Assembly (NCBI GenBank): GCA_011389885.1 | Contig: JAABTK010000041.1 | Coordinates: 1 to 39,898, forward strand | Source of the DNA: Gammaproteobacteria bacterium | GTDB taxonomy: Bacteria; Pseudomonadota; Gammaproteobacteria; Chromatiales; Chromatiaceae | Length of the DNA stretch: 39,898 nt | Reading direction: 5' to 3' | Shown: positions 16,270 through 23,921 of the stretch, one piece after another | Layout: each line of letters opens with the position of its first letter | Position numbering within the stretch: position 1 is the stretch's first letter | Made by a program: the position numbers and the translations under genes | The notes under the pieces: model-generated | Database searches by the model: none | What the model saw: the letters and a program-made list of their open reading frames with translations, nothing else | Told to the model about the DNA's origin: nothing

Positions 16270-16938
16270 TCAAAACCCAGAACCACCCCCAGCCTCCTTG
16301 CGCGCCTTCAGCAACCCGGCCTGAATCTCTCCTTGGCGTCCGCGGTCGGCGATTTCGCGTCCCGGGCGCGGCGCGGCCTTTAGGGCCTGTTCGAAGTAGC
16401 GGATGGCCTCTTCCGCCTGGCCCTCGTCGAGCAGGTAATCCGCGTAGAAGTAGTTGGGGTCGATGCCGTCGGGGTTCAGCGCCAGGGCCTTTTTCAGATA
16501 CGCCTCGGCCTTGTCGTCGTCACCGAAACCGATGGGCCAGCCCGGCACCTGATAATACAGGCTGCCGAGGCTGGTGTAGACCGAGCCGTTCAGGGCCTCG
16601 GGGTCGAGCTTTTCGGCCTCCAATAGCCGATCGCGGGCCTGTTTCACCAACCCCAGCGCGCCCAGGCCGCCTTCTTCGCCAGCCTGGGTGGAGAGGATGA
16701 TCGCCTCCCAAATCAACGGCTCGGCACGGCCCGGATCGGCCTCGCCGGCGGCCCGTGCGGCAGCGGCGAGCTGCTCCAGCGCCGCGCCCCTTTTTTCTTG
16801 GGGCAGCAGGTATTTGGCGTGCGCCCACTCGCGTTGCAGATCGCCGACGGACAGGCTCCGGTCCGCGGCGGACAATACGGGAGAACCCAGCAGGCCGCCG
16901 ATCAGCAACCAGGCTGGCAAGGCATCTCGAATACGCAT
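16270..16938 (-). CDS. Exported TPR protein
   Basis: A 222-residue protein with a signal peptide (1-24, ending VLSAA) and TPR-like helices. The most distinctive piece is YTSLGSLYYQVPGWPIGFGD (about 120-139), then DKAEAYLKKALALNPDG and a second repeat DEGQAEEAIRYFEQALKAAP. The start was set by the signal peptide and the preceding GGAGAAAG. It lies 81 bp downstream of the SDR gene on the same strand and is probably the last gene of the T_hemolysin-ligase-iron protein-SDR transcript. No enzymatic motif is seen; TPRs usually mediate protein contacts, so a periplasmic accessory role is the most that can be said. Confidence 0.82.
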   Translation of the reverse strand: MRIRDALPAWLLIGGLLGSPVLSAADRSLSVGDLQREWAHAKYLLPQEKRGAALEQLAAAARAAGEADPGRAEPLIWEAIILSTQAGEEGGLGALGLVKQARDRLLEAEKLDPEALNGSVYTSLGSLYYQVPGWPIGFGDDDKAEAYLKKALALNPDGIDPNYFYADYLLDEGQAEEAIRYFEQALKAAPRPGREIADRGRQGEIQAGLLKARKEAGGGSGF

Positions 16939-17019
16939 GGTTCTTTCTCCGGTTTCGGTTTGAATTTGAATGCGTGACACGACCAGGCGCGCGCTCACTG
17001 AAGTCGCCTCGCGCCGGTC

Positions 17020-17820
17020 CTATTCGCCGCGGGCGAAGCCCTCCATCACTCGGTTTTGTTGGCGCAGGGCGGCGTCCGTCAGGCGCGGCAGAATGGCGTT
17101 AATACGCACGAACAGGGACTCGGGAAAACCCAAGTAGACGTCCTTGCGCCCCTTTTCGATGGCCTCCACGATGCGTGCGGCCACCCAGTCGGGATCGTCC
17201 ATGTTCATTCCTACTTTCTCGGCCATTCGCTTGATGGCGTCGGTGTTCAGGGGCGTCTTCACCGCCCGCGGGGCCACATAGGTCACCGCCACGCCGCTGC
17301 CGTCCAACTCCCGGCGCAGGGCCTCGGAAAAGCCGCGCAGGCCGGCCTTGCTGGCGGAATAGGCGGTAAACCAGGCGAAGCCGATGGAGCCGAAGGTGGA
17401 GCCCACGTTGACAATGCGCCCCGAGCCCTGCCGCAACAGCCCCGGCAGCACCGAGCGGGTCAGTTGCATGGGCGCGCCCAGGTTGAGCCGCAGCAGGGCA
17501 TCCAGACGGCCCGGATCCTCCGCCTCAAAGGGGCCAAAGCTGAGCAGGCCGGCGATGTTCACCAGCATATCCAGACCGCCCAGGGCCTGCACCGCGCCCG
17601 CGACGGCGGTCTCGCGCGCCTGGTCGTCCAGCAGATCCGCGGGCCGGGCCTCGACCACGCCGCCGAGCGCGGCGATCTCGGCGGCCAAGGGCGCCAAGGC
17701 CTGGGCGTCGTGGTCCAGCAGGGCGAGACCAGCCCCCTTGGCCGCCAACCCGCGGGCCACGCGGCTGCCGATGCCGCCGGCGGCCCCGGTGACGATGATC
17801 CGCTGGCCGTTAAGCGACAT
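17020..17820 (-). CDS. Short-chain dehydrogenase/reductase of the T_hemolysin cluster
   Basis: A 266-residue classical SDR using NAD(P)H. The nucleotide-binding motif is TGAAGGIG (11-18), the structural motif NIAG follows, and the catalytic residues are Ser in VGSTFGS, Y154 and K158 in AYSASKAG. The C-terminal part (MAEKVGMNMDDPDWVAARIV, then KGRKDVYLGFPES) matches SDRs that commonly act on acyl or keto-lipid substrates. The substrate is not known. Its ATG lies inside the 3' end of the iron-protein gene (11-nt overlap), so the two are translated together. The position downstream of an adenylating ligase and an oxygenase-fold protein suggests reduction of a product made by them. Confidence 0.88.
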   Translation of the reverse strand: MSLNGQRIIVTGAAGGIGSRVARGLAAKGAGLALLDHDAQALAPLAAEIAALGGVVEARPADLLDDQARETAVAGAVQALGGLDMLVNIAGLLSFGPFEAEDPGRLDALLRLNLGAPMQLTRSVLPGLLRQGSGRIVNVGSTFGSIGFAWFTAYSASKAGLRGFSEALRRELDGSGVAVTYVAPRAVKTPLNTDAIKRMAEKVGMNMDDPDWVAARIVEAIEKGRKDVYLGFPESLFVRINAILPRLTDAALRQQNRVMEGFARGE

Positions 17821-18499
17821 CGGACACCCCCGCGCCGGGCTCGGCGGCGATCAACGGCAGGCCTCGGAATACGTCGCCGTAGAGCTTGTAGAAGGCCTTG
17901 GCCGTATGGATTAGGAGGCGCTGCTGGCCTGCGTCCTGCAAGCGGTTCACCAGCCCCGCATAAAAACTTATATGGTCTTGGTCCAGGGCCCCGTGACTGC
18001 GCAGGTAGCTGAAGGCCTCGTCGGGCAGGCCGAGCCCGGCCTGTAGGTTATCCGCGGCCTGCAACGCCAGCCGTATGCTGGTGCCTTCGAGCACCACCAC
18101 CATGCCCAAAAAGCCCACCGGATTACGCCGCTGGATCAGGTCGTAGGCATAGGCGATCATCAGCTCCGCGGGCAGATCCGGCTCGCCGTGGCGCACCGCC
18201 TCGGGGTCGCCGCCGCAGGCGCGGATGTCGTTCAAGATCCATTCCTGATGCCCCAACTCTTCTTCGATATAGTGCGCCATGGCGTCCCGCAGCCATTCCA
18301 TCGCGGGGGGGATGCGACCGCCGCAGCTCATCAGCAGCGGCGTGGTGTGTTTGACGTGGTGGTAGGCCTGGGTCAGAAAGGCCAGATAGCTCGGCAGCGC
18401 CAGCGCCCCGCGAGTCCCTTGTACGATGAAAGGGATTTCCAGCAGTTGCTGGCGTTCGCCCGCGGTCTGCGCCTGCAAGCGGTGGAAAAAATCGCTCAT
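17810..18499 (-). CDS. TenA/UndA-like heme-oxygenase-fold iron-dependent protein
   Basis: A 229-residue all-helical protein of the TenA / iron-containing redox enzyme superfamily. It lacks the thiaminase look: instead the metal-ligand pattern of heme-oxygenase-like di-iron oxidases (HDOs) is visible, with E81-x2-H84 in EEELGHQEW, E138 in VVVLEGTSIRLA, and H169/D173/H176 in HGALDQDHISFY. UndA, a fatty-acid decarboxylating member, uses a comparable E-x2-H, E and D/H set (from memory). The substrate is unknown; with a ligase beside it an acyl chain is plausible. It overlaps the ligase stop by 4 nt (ATGA) and the SDR start by 11 nt, so the genes form one translational unit. TenA-type hydrolase activity cannot be excluded from sequence alone. 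Confidence 0.85.
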   Translation of the reverse strand: MSDFFHRLQAQTAGERQQLLEIPFIVQGTRGALALPSYLAFLTQAYHHVKHTTPLLMSCGGRIPPAMEWLRDAMAHYIEEELGHQEWILNDIRACGGDPEAVRHGEPDLPAELMIAYAYDLIQRRNPVGFLGMVVVLEGTSIRLALQAADNLQAGLGLPDEAFSYLRSHGALDQDHISFYAGLVNRLQDAGQQRLLIHTAKAFYKLYGDVFRGLPLIAAEPGAGVSDVA

Positions 18500-19986
18500 G
18501 CGGTTGCCTCCGGTGGTTGATGATGGCGCTCGGCGTAGGCCCCTTCGATGGCCTCGCGGTAGCGCTCGAAAATGGCCTGCCGCCGCAGCCGTCCGGTGGC
18601 CGTCAGCAGGCCGTTGCGGGGGCCGAAGGGTTGTTCGGTCGCCAGCCAACCGCCCACCCGCGCATAATCGGGCAGCTCGGCGTTCACCCGTGCCAGCGCC
18701 GCCTCCACCTGCGCCGGTGCGGCCCCCGGCGCGGGCGTCACCAAGGCGAGATTCCAGGGCCTGCCGTCGCCGAACAGGGCCGCCTGGGCGATGGCCGGCT
18801 CCAGCAACAGTTCCTGCTCCACCCATTCCGGCGACAGGTTGCGGCTGAATGCGGTCACGATCAGGTTCTTGCGCCGGCCGTCGAGATACAGAAACCCATC
18901 GGCATCGAACCGCCCCAGGTCCCCGGTCCGCCACCAGCCGTCCTCCAACTGCGGCGCGGGTGCGCCCAAATAACCGCGGAACAGCCGCCCGCGCACCAGC
19001 ACCTCGCCGCTGGCGTCGATTCGCACCTGGCATTGGGGCAACGGGCGGCCCACCGATCCCGGACGATTCGCCCCGGGCCGATTCAGGGTCACCACCGAGG
19101 CGCACTCCGAGAGCCCATAGCCCTCGAACACCGGCAGACCCTGGGCCTGCGCCTGCTCCAACAACTTGGGCGACAGCTTGGCCCCGCCCACGGCCAGAAA
19201 GCGCAGGGCCCCGGGTTGCAGCCCAGCATGCAGCAGGCCGTGCAGCATCGCGGGCGAGAGGATCGCACTGGCCGCGCGGGTGTCGGTCAGCGTTTCGGCC
19301 AGGCGCTGGGGGTCCAACCCGGCCGCACCGCGCAGCCCCGCGGCGGCGGCATCGGGCAGCACCACGGTGAGCCCCTGCAACAGCGGCGCATAAACCCCGC
19401 CGACATTCTCCAGCAGGATCGCCAACGGCGAGATGCAGCAGTGACGCTCGCCGGGACCGAGCGCCGCGGCCTGTGCCAGCTCTGCGGCCACCCGCTGCAT
19501 CGCCGCCGCCTCCAGCATCACCCCCTTGGGCGCGCCGGTGGTGCCGGAGGTGAAGGTGACCTTGGCAATGCCCTCAGGAATGGGCGATGCACCGCCCGGC
19601 AGGTCGAGCCAGGCCAGTTCGGCCCCCGACAGCTCGAAGGGCTGGGCCTGGGGCGCAAGGCCGCCGGGATGGGGCGCGCCCGGCAGCGTGAGCAGGGCAT
19701 CCGCCGCGCTCTGGCGCAGGCAATGGGCGGCCTGAGCCGGGGTGAAAAAGGGCGGAATCGGCACCAACGCGATGCCCGCCTCCAGGGCCGCCAGGTCCAG
19801 CACCACCCAGGGCAGCCCATTGGGCAAGGCCAGGGCCAGCACCGAGACCCGACGCCGGCGCAGACGCTCGGCGGTCTCCCGCACCGCGCGTTGCAAGCCA
19901 AGGTAATCCAGGCGCCGATCCTGCGCGATCAGCGCGAGTGCATCGGGCCGCTCTCGGGCCTGGCGTTCAAGGGCCGCGCTCAACAT
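18496..19986 (-). CDS. AMP-forming acyl ligase (ANL superfamily) with Arg in the A10 motif
   Basis: A 496-residue adenylate-forming enzyme. Motifs in order: A3 FTSGTTGAPKGV (from F145), A5 FEGYGLSECASV, A7 WWRTGDLGRFDADGFLYLDG, A8 GRRKNLIVTAFSRNLSPEWVE, and a C-terminal A10-like TATGRLRRQAIF. In most family members the A10 position carries the lysine needed for adenylation; here the codon is CGG, giving R466. The substrate is probably a carboxylic or fatty acid, but CoA versus direct transfer cannot be read. It begins 3 nt after the T_hemolysin stop and shares ATGA with the next gene. The gene is otherwise intact, so it is unlikely to be a decayed copy. Confidence 0.92.
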   Translation of the reverse strand: MLSAALERQARERPDALALIAQDRRLDYLGLQRAVRETAERLRRRRVSVLALALPNGLPWVVLDLAALEAGIALVPIPPFFTPAQAAHCLRQSAADALLTLPGAPHPGGLAPQAQPFELSGAELAWLDLPGGASPIPEGIAKVTFTSGTTGAPKGVMLEAAAMQRVAAELAQAAALGPGERHCCISPLAILLENVGGVYAPLLQGLTVVLPDAAAAGLRGAAGLDPQRLAETLTDTRAASAILSPAMLHGLLHAGLQPGALRFLAVGGAKLSPKLLEQAQAQGLPVFEGYGLSECASVVTLNRPGANRPGSVGRPLPQCQVRIDASGEVLVRGRLFRGYLGAPAPQLEDGWWRTGDLGRFDADGFLYLDGRRKNLIVTAFSRNLSPEWVEQELLLEPAIAQAALFGDGRPWNLALVTPAPGAAPAQVEAALARVNAELPDYARVGGWLATEQPFGPRNGLLTATGRLRRQAIFERYREAIEGAYAERHHQPPEATA

Positions 19987-19989
19987 CGA

Positions 19990-20643
19990 TCAGAACTCCG
20001 CGCCGACCCGGCCCGCCGCGTCCCACAGCGCGTGCAGGGCGCATTCGACGCTAAACAGCTCACTCAGAACCTCAAAGGCCTCGCTCACCCGCCCCGCCAT
20101 CACCACCGGGCGCTGGTCGTAGTAGCGCCCCCAATCCGTGTCCGAGGGCATCAATCGCGCGGGATCCGCCGGCCCCAGCACCAGGGGGTAGAGACCAAGC
20201 CGGTGGCAGGCGTTCTGCAACTCGGCGCCGCCGGTGAACACCACCCACTCGCGCCCCGCCGCGTGCAGACAACCGGTCATCGCGGTCATCAGCCAACGCC
20301 CGCCGCCGGGAACCATCGCCGCCAAATTGCCCACCTCGGCGATCCCGCCGCGCCCCACCGGCGCCCCGGCGCGGGCGGACAGTACGCCCTCCACCGGGGC
20401 GTCTAGGTATTGCTCCAAAAACAGCGGCCCCATCTCCGCCTGGCGCATGCCCATGGCCCCCAAAAGCTCCCCCGAATCGTCGCGCAACGCGGCCAGCCAA
20501 GGCAGGAACTCGGTCACCTGCGCACCCCAGGCGCGGGCAAAGCAGACCTGAATAAACCGCTCCACGTCCGCCCGCCCCTCGCTCGGGGATCGCAGCAGGC
20601 TCAAGCAGGTGGGAATCGGCGCCCGGCGTCGGTTGATGATCAT
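19990..20643 (-). CDS. Thermostable-hemolysin family protein (T_hemolysin)
   Basis: A 217-residue member of the family named after Vibrio delta-VPH. Recognisable blocks are RADVERFIQVCFARAWGAQV, LFLEQYLDAPVE (74-85), IAEVGNLAAMVPGGGRWLMT (101-120), a WVVFTGGAELQNACHRLGL-like stretch and SDTDWGRYYDQRPVVMAG. The EVGNLAA block and helix-strand order recall GNAT or autoinducer-synthase-like acyltransferases; this is an inference. There is no signal peptide and no pore-like hydrophobic segment, so a true secreted hemolysin is doubtful. It is the first gene of the cluster; AGAGG lies about 10 nt before the ATG, and a paired TTAAG box lies about 50 bp upstream. Confidence 0.87.
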   Translation of the reverse strand: MIINRRRAPIPTCLSLLRSPSEGRADVERFIQVCFARAWGAQVTEFLPWLAALRDDSGELLGAMGMRQAEMGPLFLEQYLDAPVEGVLSARAGAPVGRGGIAEVGNLAAMVPGGGRWLMTAMTGCLHAAGREWVVFTGGAELQNACHRLGLYPLVLGPADPARLMPSDTDWGRYYDQRPVVMAGRVSEAFEVLSELFSVECALHALWDAAGRVGAEF

Positions 20644-20675
20644 GGCGGAATACCTCTCGATGGATCTGGCAACCG

Positions 20676-20708
20676 AGTCTACGGGCGCAACCTTAAGGCG
20701 GCCTTAAG
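20676..20708 (-). promoter_or_regulatory. PmrA/QseB/BqsR-type box and -10 for the T_hemolysin operon
   Basis: CTTAAG-GCGGC-CTTAAG (20692-20708) is a perfect pair of half-sites, also readable as TTAAG-N6-TTAAG, the spacing described for BqsR and PmrA. On the minus strand TAGACT (20676-20681) lies 10 nt downstream of the box and can serve as -10, which puts the box over the -35 region where this family activates. The ATG is about 33 nt further on. A regulator of this family is encoded at 14787-15452. Confidence 0.7.
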
Positions 20709-20784
20709 CCGGGCCCCGTGTTCTGAAGGGGTATTTGGATCGATTTAATGCCGGGGGTTCTTTGAGGTTATAGGAGGCGGTCGC

Positions 20785-20880
20785 CAGTACGCCTGGGCGT
20801 CAATAACGGAAACAACGACTCTTGGGCACGCAGAGGCCCGCAGAGCGCGCTGCGGGAGGCCTATTGCTAAAAACTTCGGC
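20785..20880 (+). repeat. Left-arm remnant of the CTAG-tipped family
   Basis: AGTACGCCTGGGCG, then AATAACGGAAACAACGAC and GCACGCAGAGG, the outer-left-arm order of the family. Inner sequence has drifted (CCCGCAGAGCGCGCTGCGGG) and no right arm follows before the next gene. The rest of the gap between the T_hemolysin and GGCT-like genes shows no gene. Confidence 0.6.
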
Positions 20881-20943
20881 GGCCGGTGGCGGGTGGTTGG
20901 TCACTGATTCAGCCTGCCCGGCCATCGAGTGGCGGGCGAAGGG

Positions 20944-21357
20944 TCAGCGGGCAAAGCCGCGGTATTGGGTCACGAAACGCTCCAGAAAGCGTTGTTCAAA
21001 CGCCGCGTAGTCCCAAGGGTCGTCGGTCAGTCGGTGGCGGTGTTGGGGGCGAACGATGTAGGCCTCGGCTTGGAGCGAGGGGCGGTCTTGGAGGTCGATG
21101 GTGACTGCTGAGCGGCGGTATAGATCGCCTTCGAAGCGGTCGAGGCTGTGGAGTTCCTGATCCTGGAGATGGCGATAGAGCAGGCCCTGAACGCGGGCCT
21201 GGGGGTCGGGGCGGATGCCGGGGTAGAGTTCACCCTCAAGGCAGCTGCGGCGGTAGCCGGCGAGTACGGCGGGTTCGCTCGCAGGTTCGCGGCCGATGAC
21301 CGCGGCGATGATTTGCGGCGCCATCAGGGTGCCGTAGACGAAGACGTTGCTGGGCAT
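20944..21357 (-). CDS. Gamma-glutamylcyclotransferase-like (AIG2/GGACT) protein
   Basis: A 137-residue protein of the GGCT fold. FVYGTLMAP at 6-14 is the diagnostic substrate-binding loop; E76 in LDRFEGDLYRRS is the conserved acidic residue of the AIG2/GGACT group; the domain ends with a Tyr/Phe-rich helix (WDYAAFEQRFLERFVTQY). Members cyclise gamma-glutamyl amines or related compounds to 5-oxoproline; the substrate of this one is unknown. The start was taken at MPSNVFVYG, where the family normally begins, with GGAA upstream. It is probably a single-gene unit, with repeats on both sides. Confidence 0.85.
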   Translation of the reverse strand: MPSNVFVYGTLMAPQIIAAVIGREPASEPAVLAGYRRSCLEGELYPGIRPDPQARVQGLLYRHLQDQELHSLDRFEGDLYRRSAVTIDLQDRPSLQAEAYIVRPQHRHRLTDDPWDYAAFEQRFLERFVTQYRGFAR

Positions 21358-21624
21358 GGCGGTTCCAGTGCAGTTGTGCCTAAGTGTTGCGAATAATCGG
21401 GTCTCGGGGGCTTTCGCAAAGCAGGGTACGCGTCGGTCCATACCGGACTCAAGCCCGGGCCCCCGAGATTCGCCTTGGAGTACACGCCTTGGCGTGTGCG
21501 CACCGGCCCGCACAGCCCGAGGGCTGTATTCCAGCGGCCGGGTCTATACCGGACTAAAGTTCGGGCTCCGAGCGGTTACCGCATTCCTAAGCGCCGCTTT
21601 TTCCGCTATTTGCGACCAGGCGCG
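21358..21624. repeat. Gene-free repeat region with REP-like palindromes and a right-arm remnant
   Basis: No gene seen. It holds a perfect palindrome ACACGCC-TT-GGCGTGT (21482-21497) and ACAGCCC-GA-GGGCTGT (21512-21527), flanked by two related direct copies (CCATACCGGACTCAAGCCCG near 21438 and CTATACCGGACTAAAGTTCG near 21543). Next to the full element that starts at 21625 lies TTTCCGCTATTTGCGACCAG then GCGCGCTAG, a right-arm remnant of another copy sharing the same CTAG. Confidence 0.7.
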
Positions 21625-22092
21625 CTAGTACAGCCGCGCACAAGTATCGGAAACAACGGCGTTTAGGACCGCAGAGGGTACCGAGGACCGCAAAGGGCGC
21701 GGAGGGGGTTTTGGTTAAAAACTGGGGCGCTGCTCATGGGCGGTTGGTTGCATGAAGGGTTCCTTCCCCGGTGTGGGGCGGGACCGCATCATGGTCTAGT
21801 CGCGCCCCGCAAGGCGCGCCGGGTTCCGTCTGTAGCGCGGTGAGTATGCGCGTCCACTCGCGGTTCAATGGCCCGCTTCGCCTCGGTCCCGCACGCGCCC
21901 AAGCGATGCGCCTCGTTCCTCGGCGCAGCCTATTCCTGGCACGAGTCGATCGGCGCCGACGGCCCGCTCTCGCCAAGACGCAAAGGGCGCTAAGAAAAAC
22001 CTTTTCTTCTCTGCGCCCTCTGCGGTTCTCCGCGTGCTCTGCGTTCCGCGAGCGCCTGGGTTGTTTCCGACACTTAGGCCCAGGCGCGCTAG
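21625..22092 (+). repeat. 468-bp CTAG-tipped inverted-arm element, copy B
   Basis: Starts CTAGTACAGCCGCGCACAAG and ends GGCCCAGGCGCGCTAG. It has the same order of arm and middle segments as copy A at 15521-15989 and the same direction: ATCGGAAACAAC, GGACCGCAGAGGG, GGTTGGTTGCATGAAGG, CATCATGGTCTAGTCGCG, CGCCAAGACGCAAAGGGCGC, CTCTGCGCCCTCTGCGG, GGTTGTTTCCGACA. The right-hand CTAG contains the stop codon of hflD on the opposite strand. No protein is evident inside. Confidence 0.85.
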
Positions 22093-22781
22093 TTTTTGTC
22101 TGCGCTATTCGCGGTCTCCGGCGGGGTCGGCTCGGCGCGTTCTTCGATTTGATCAATGAGTTGGCGCGCGGTCTTCGATAGGGCGCCGCGCCGGGTCAGC
22201 AGGTGCAGCCGGCTGCCGCCTAGTTGATACCACAGCATGGCGGCCCGAATGCCGGCTAGCAGCAGGGCGCGGATGCGGTTGGCGTTGTCCGTGTCCTGGA
22301 GTTTGTAGGGGTCGCCGTTGACCATGATGCGCGGCTTGAGGGTGCTGATGGTTTCGCTGTAGAGGCTTGCGAGTTGGGCCAGGATGTTGGCGTGCAGCAG
22401 GTCGAAGTGCGCCAGTCGCTCTTGGGCGCGGTCGATCTCGCTGCCGATCTTGTCCAGCAGCTGGGTGCGCTTTTCGAGCTTGCGCTCCAAGTGCAGCAGG
22501 GCGATCACATAGCGGCTGATCTCACGGTCCCGGCCCGGGGCGTTATGCAGGGTGTCGTGGAGGCGGCGCAGCCCGGTCTCCAGGCCCTCGATGTCGCCGA
22601 ATACGGCGGCTACGCTGGGAACCTCGAGTTGGAACAGGCTATAGATCGAGGTCTCCAGCGCTTCGGGGTCGGTGTCTTTGCCGTAGGCCGCGGCCTGCAC
22701 CAGGGTTGCGGCCTGGAATACCGCGGCCAGGGCCAGGGTGCGTTGCTGCTCGGGGTTTAGGGTGGTGTGCGTTTCAGTCAT
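22089..22781 (-). CDS. hflD: High frequency lysogenization protein HflD homologue
   Basis: A 230-residue homologue of HflD, a membrane-peripheral protein whose E. coli version restrains phage lambda CII; its role in other bacteria is unclear. Matching blocks are TLALAAVFQAATLVQAAAYG, SVAAVFGDIEGLETGLRRL, LLHLERKLEKR, RLAHFDLLHANILAQLASLY and IRALLLAGIRAAMLWYQLGG. The protein is about 17 residues longer than E. coli HflD, with a polar tail ending ETANSADKN. The final TAG is formed by the CTAG tip of the repeat copy B. It follows mnmA by 12 nt. In E. coli purB comes next; here the repeat element does. Confidence 0.93.
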   Translation of the reverse strand: MTETHTTLNPEQQRTLALAAVFQAATLVQAAAYGKDTDPEALETSIYSLFQLEVPSVAAVFGDIEGLETGLRRLHDTLHNAPGRDREISRYVIALLHLERKLEKRTQLLDKIGSEIDRAQERLAHFDLLHANILAQLASLYSETISTLKPRIMVNGDPYKLQDTDNANRIRALLLAGIRAAMLWYQLGGSRLHLLTRRGALSKTARQLIDQIEERAEPTPPETANSADKN

Positions 22782-22793
22782 AGGGGGCGTGGC

Positions 22794-23921
22794 TTACGCC
22801 ATTTCCTCGGGGTGGTTGCCGGCGGTCTGGATGACGCCGCCGCCGAGGCAGTCGTCAGCGCGATAAAAGACGATGGATTGCCCGGGGGTGACGGCTCGCT
22901 GGGGCCGCTCGAAATGGACCAAACAGCCGCCTGCGGCGTCGAATTCTACGATCTCGCAGGCCTGCAGGGGCTGACGATGGCGCACGCGGGCCAAATAGGG
23001 GCCGGGCTCGGGGGGCGCAAGGGTCCAATGGAGTTGAGCGGCGGACAAATAGGCCTTCAGGAGTAGCGGATGCTGGTGCCCTTGGGCCACGATCAGGCGG
23101 TTCTCCGCGAGGTCCTTGTCCACCACGAACCAGGGGCGCTCGTCGGCGTCGGTCACGCCGCCGATGCCCAGCCCCTTGCGCTGGCCCAGGGTGTAGTACA
23201 TCAGGCCGTGGTGTTCGCCGATCACCTCGCCCTCCGGGGTGCGGATGGGGCCGGGCTGGGCGGGCAGGTAGCGTTGGAGGAAGGCGCGGAAGTTGCGTTC
23301 GCCGATGAAGCAAATGCCGGTGCTGTCCTTTTTGGCGTAATTGGCAAGGCCCTGCGCCCGCGCGATCTCGCGCACCTGATTCTTAGTGAGGTCGCCCAAG
23401 GGAAACACCGCATGGGCCAACTGGTGCTGATTGAGTTGATACAGGAAATAGGTTTGGTCCTTGTTTTCGTCCGCGCAGCGGCGCAGGTGCACGCCGTCGG
23501 CCTCTGTGGTGGTGCGGGCGTAGTGGCCGGTGGCGATGGCGTCGGCGCCCAGCCCCAGGGCATGGTCGAGGAAGGCGCGGAATTTGATTTCGCGATTGCA
23601 CAGGATGTCGGGGTTGGGGGTGCGGCCGGCGCGGTATTCGGCCAGGAAGTGTTCGAAGACGCGGTCCCAGTATTCGGCGGAGAAGTTGACCTTGTGCAAC
23701 GGGATCGCGAGCCGTGCGGCCACCGCCTCGGCGTCTTTTAGGTCTTCGGCGGCGGAGCAGTATTCGGCGTCGTCGTCCTCTTCCCAGTTCTTCATAAACA
23801 GGCCCTCCACCCGATGCCCGGCCTGTACCAGCTTGAGCGCGGCCACCGCCGAGTCCACGCCGCCGGAGAGGCCGACGATGAGGTGGCGGGCGGGCTCCGC
23901 GGGCCGGCCCGGGGTGCTCAA
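22794..23921 (-). CDS. mnmA: tRNA-specific 2-thiouridylase
   Basis: Adds sulfur to U34 of tRNA-Lys, -Glu and -Gln in the cytoplasm, taking it from the TusE relay. The 375-residue protein has the PP-loop [10 protein letters not shown] (17-26), [10 protein letters not shown] (42-51), catalytic cysteines C108 ([12 protein letters not shown]) and C204 ([14 protein letters not shown]), and [10 protein letters not shown]. The start is TTG within TTGA, overlapping the nudJ stop by 4 nt; no ATG precedes the PP-loop closely enough. The rluE-nudJ-mnmA-hflD order matches enterobacteria. Confidence 0.97.
   Translation of the reverse strand: MSTPGRPAEPARHLIVGLSGGVDSAVAALKLVQAGHRVEGLFMKNWEEDDDAEYCSAAEDLKDAEAVAARLAIPLHKVNFSAEYWDRVFEHFLAEYRAGRTPNPDILCNREIKFRAFLDHALGLGADAIATGHYARTTTEADGVHLRRCADENKDQTYFLYQLNQHQLAHAVFPLGDLTKNQVREIARAQGLANYAKKDSTGICFIGERNFRAFLQRYLPAQPGPIRTPEGEVIGEHHGLMYYTLGQRKGLGIGGVTDADERPWFVVDKDLAENRLIVAQGHQHPLLLKAYLSAAQLHWTLAPPEPGPYLARVRHRQPLQACEIVEFDAAGGCLVHFERPQRAVTPGQSIVFYRADDCLGGGVIQTAGNHPEEMA

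Noticed and set aside
18517-20406. A 629-codon open frame on the plus strand across the ligase and T_hemolysin genes
   Set aside because: It is antisense to clearly conserved genes, low-complexity in Gly, Gln, Arg and Ala, and typical of GC-rich DNA without stops.
19990-20643. A secreted hemolysin toxin
   Set aside because: There is no signal peptide or pore-like segment, and it is coupled to metabolic genes; the family name is historical.
21349-21513. A longer N-terminus for the GGCT-like protein
   Set aside because: The extra residues come from repeat-rich upstream sequence; the family begins at the YGTL-containing strand.
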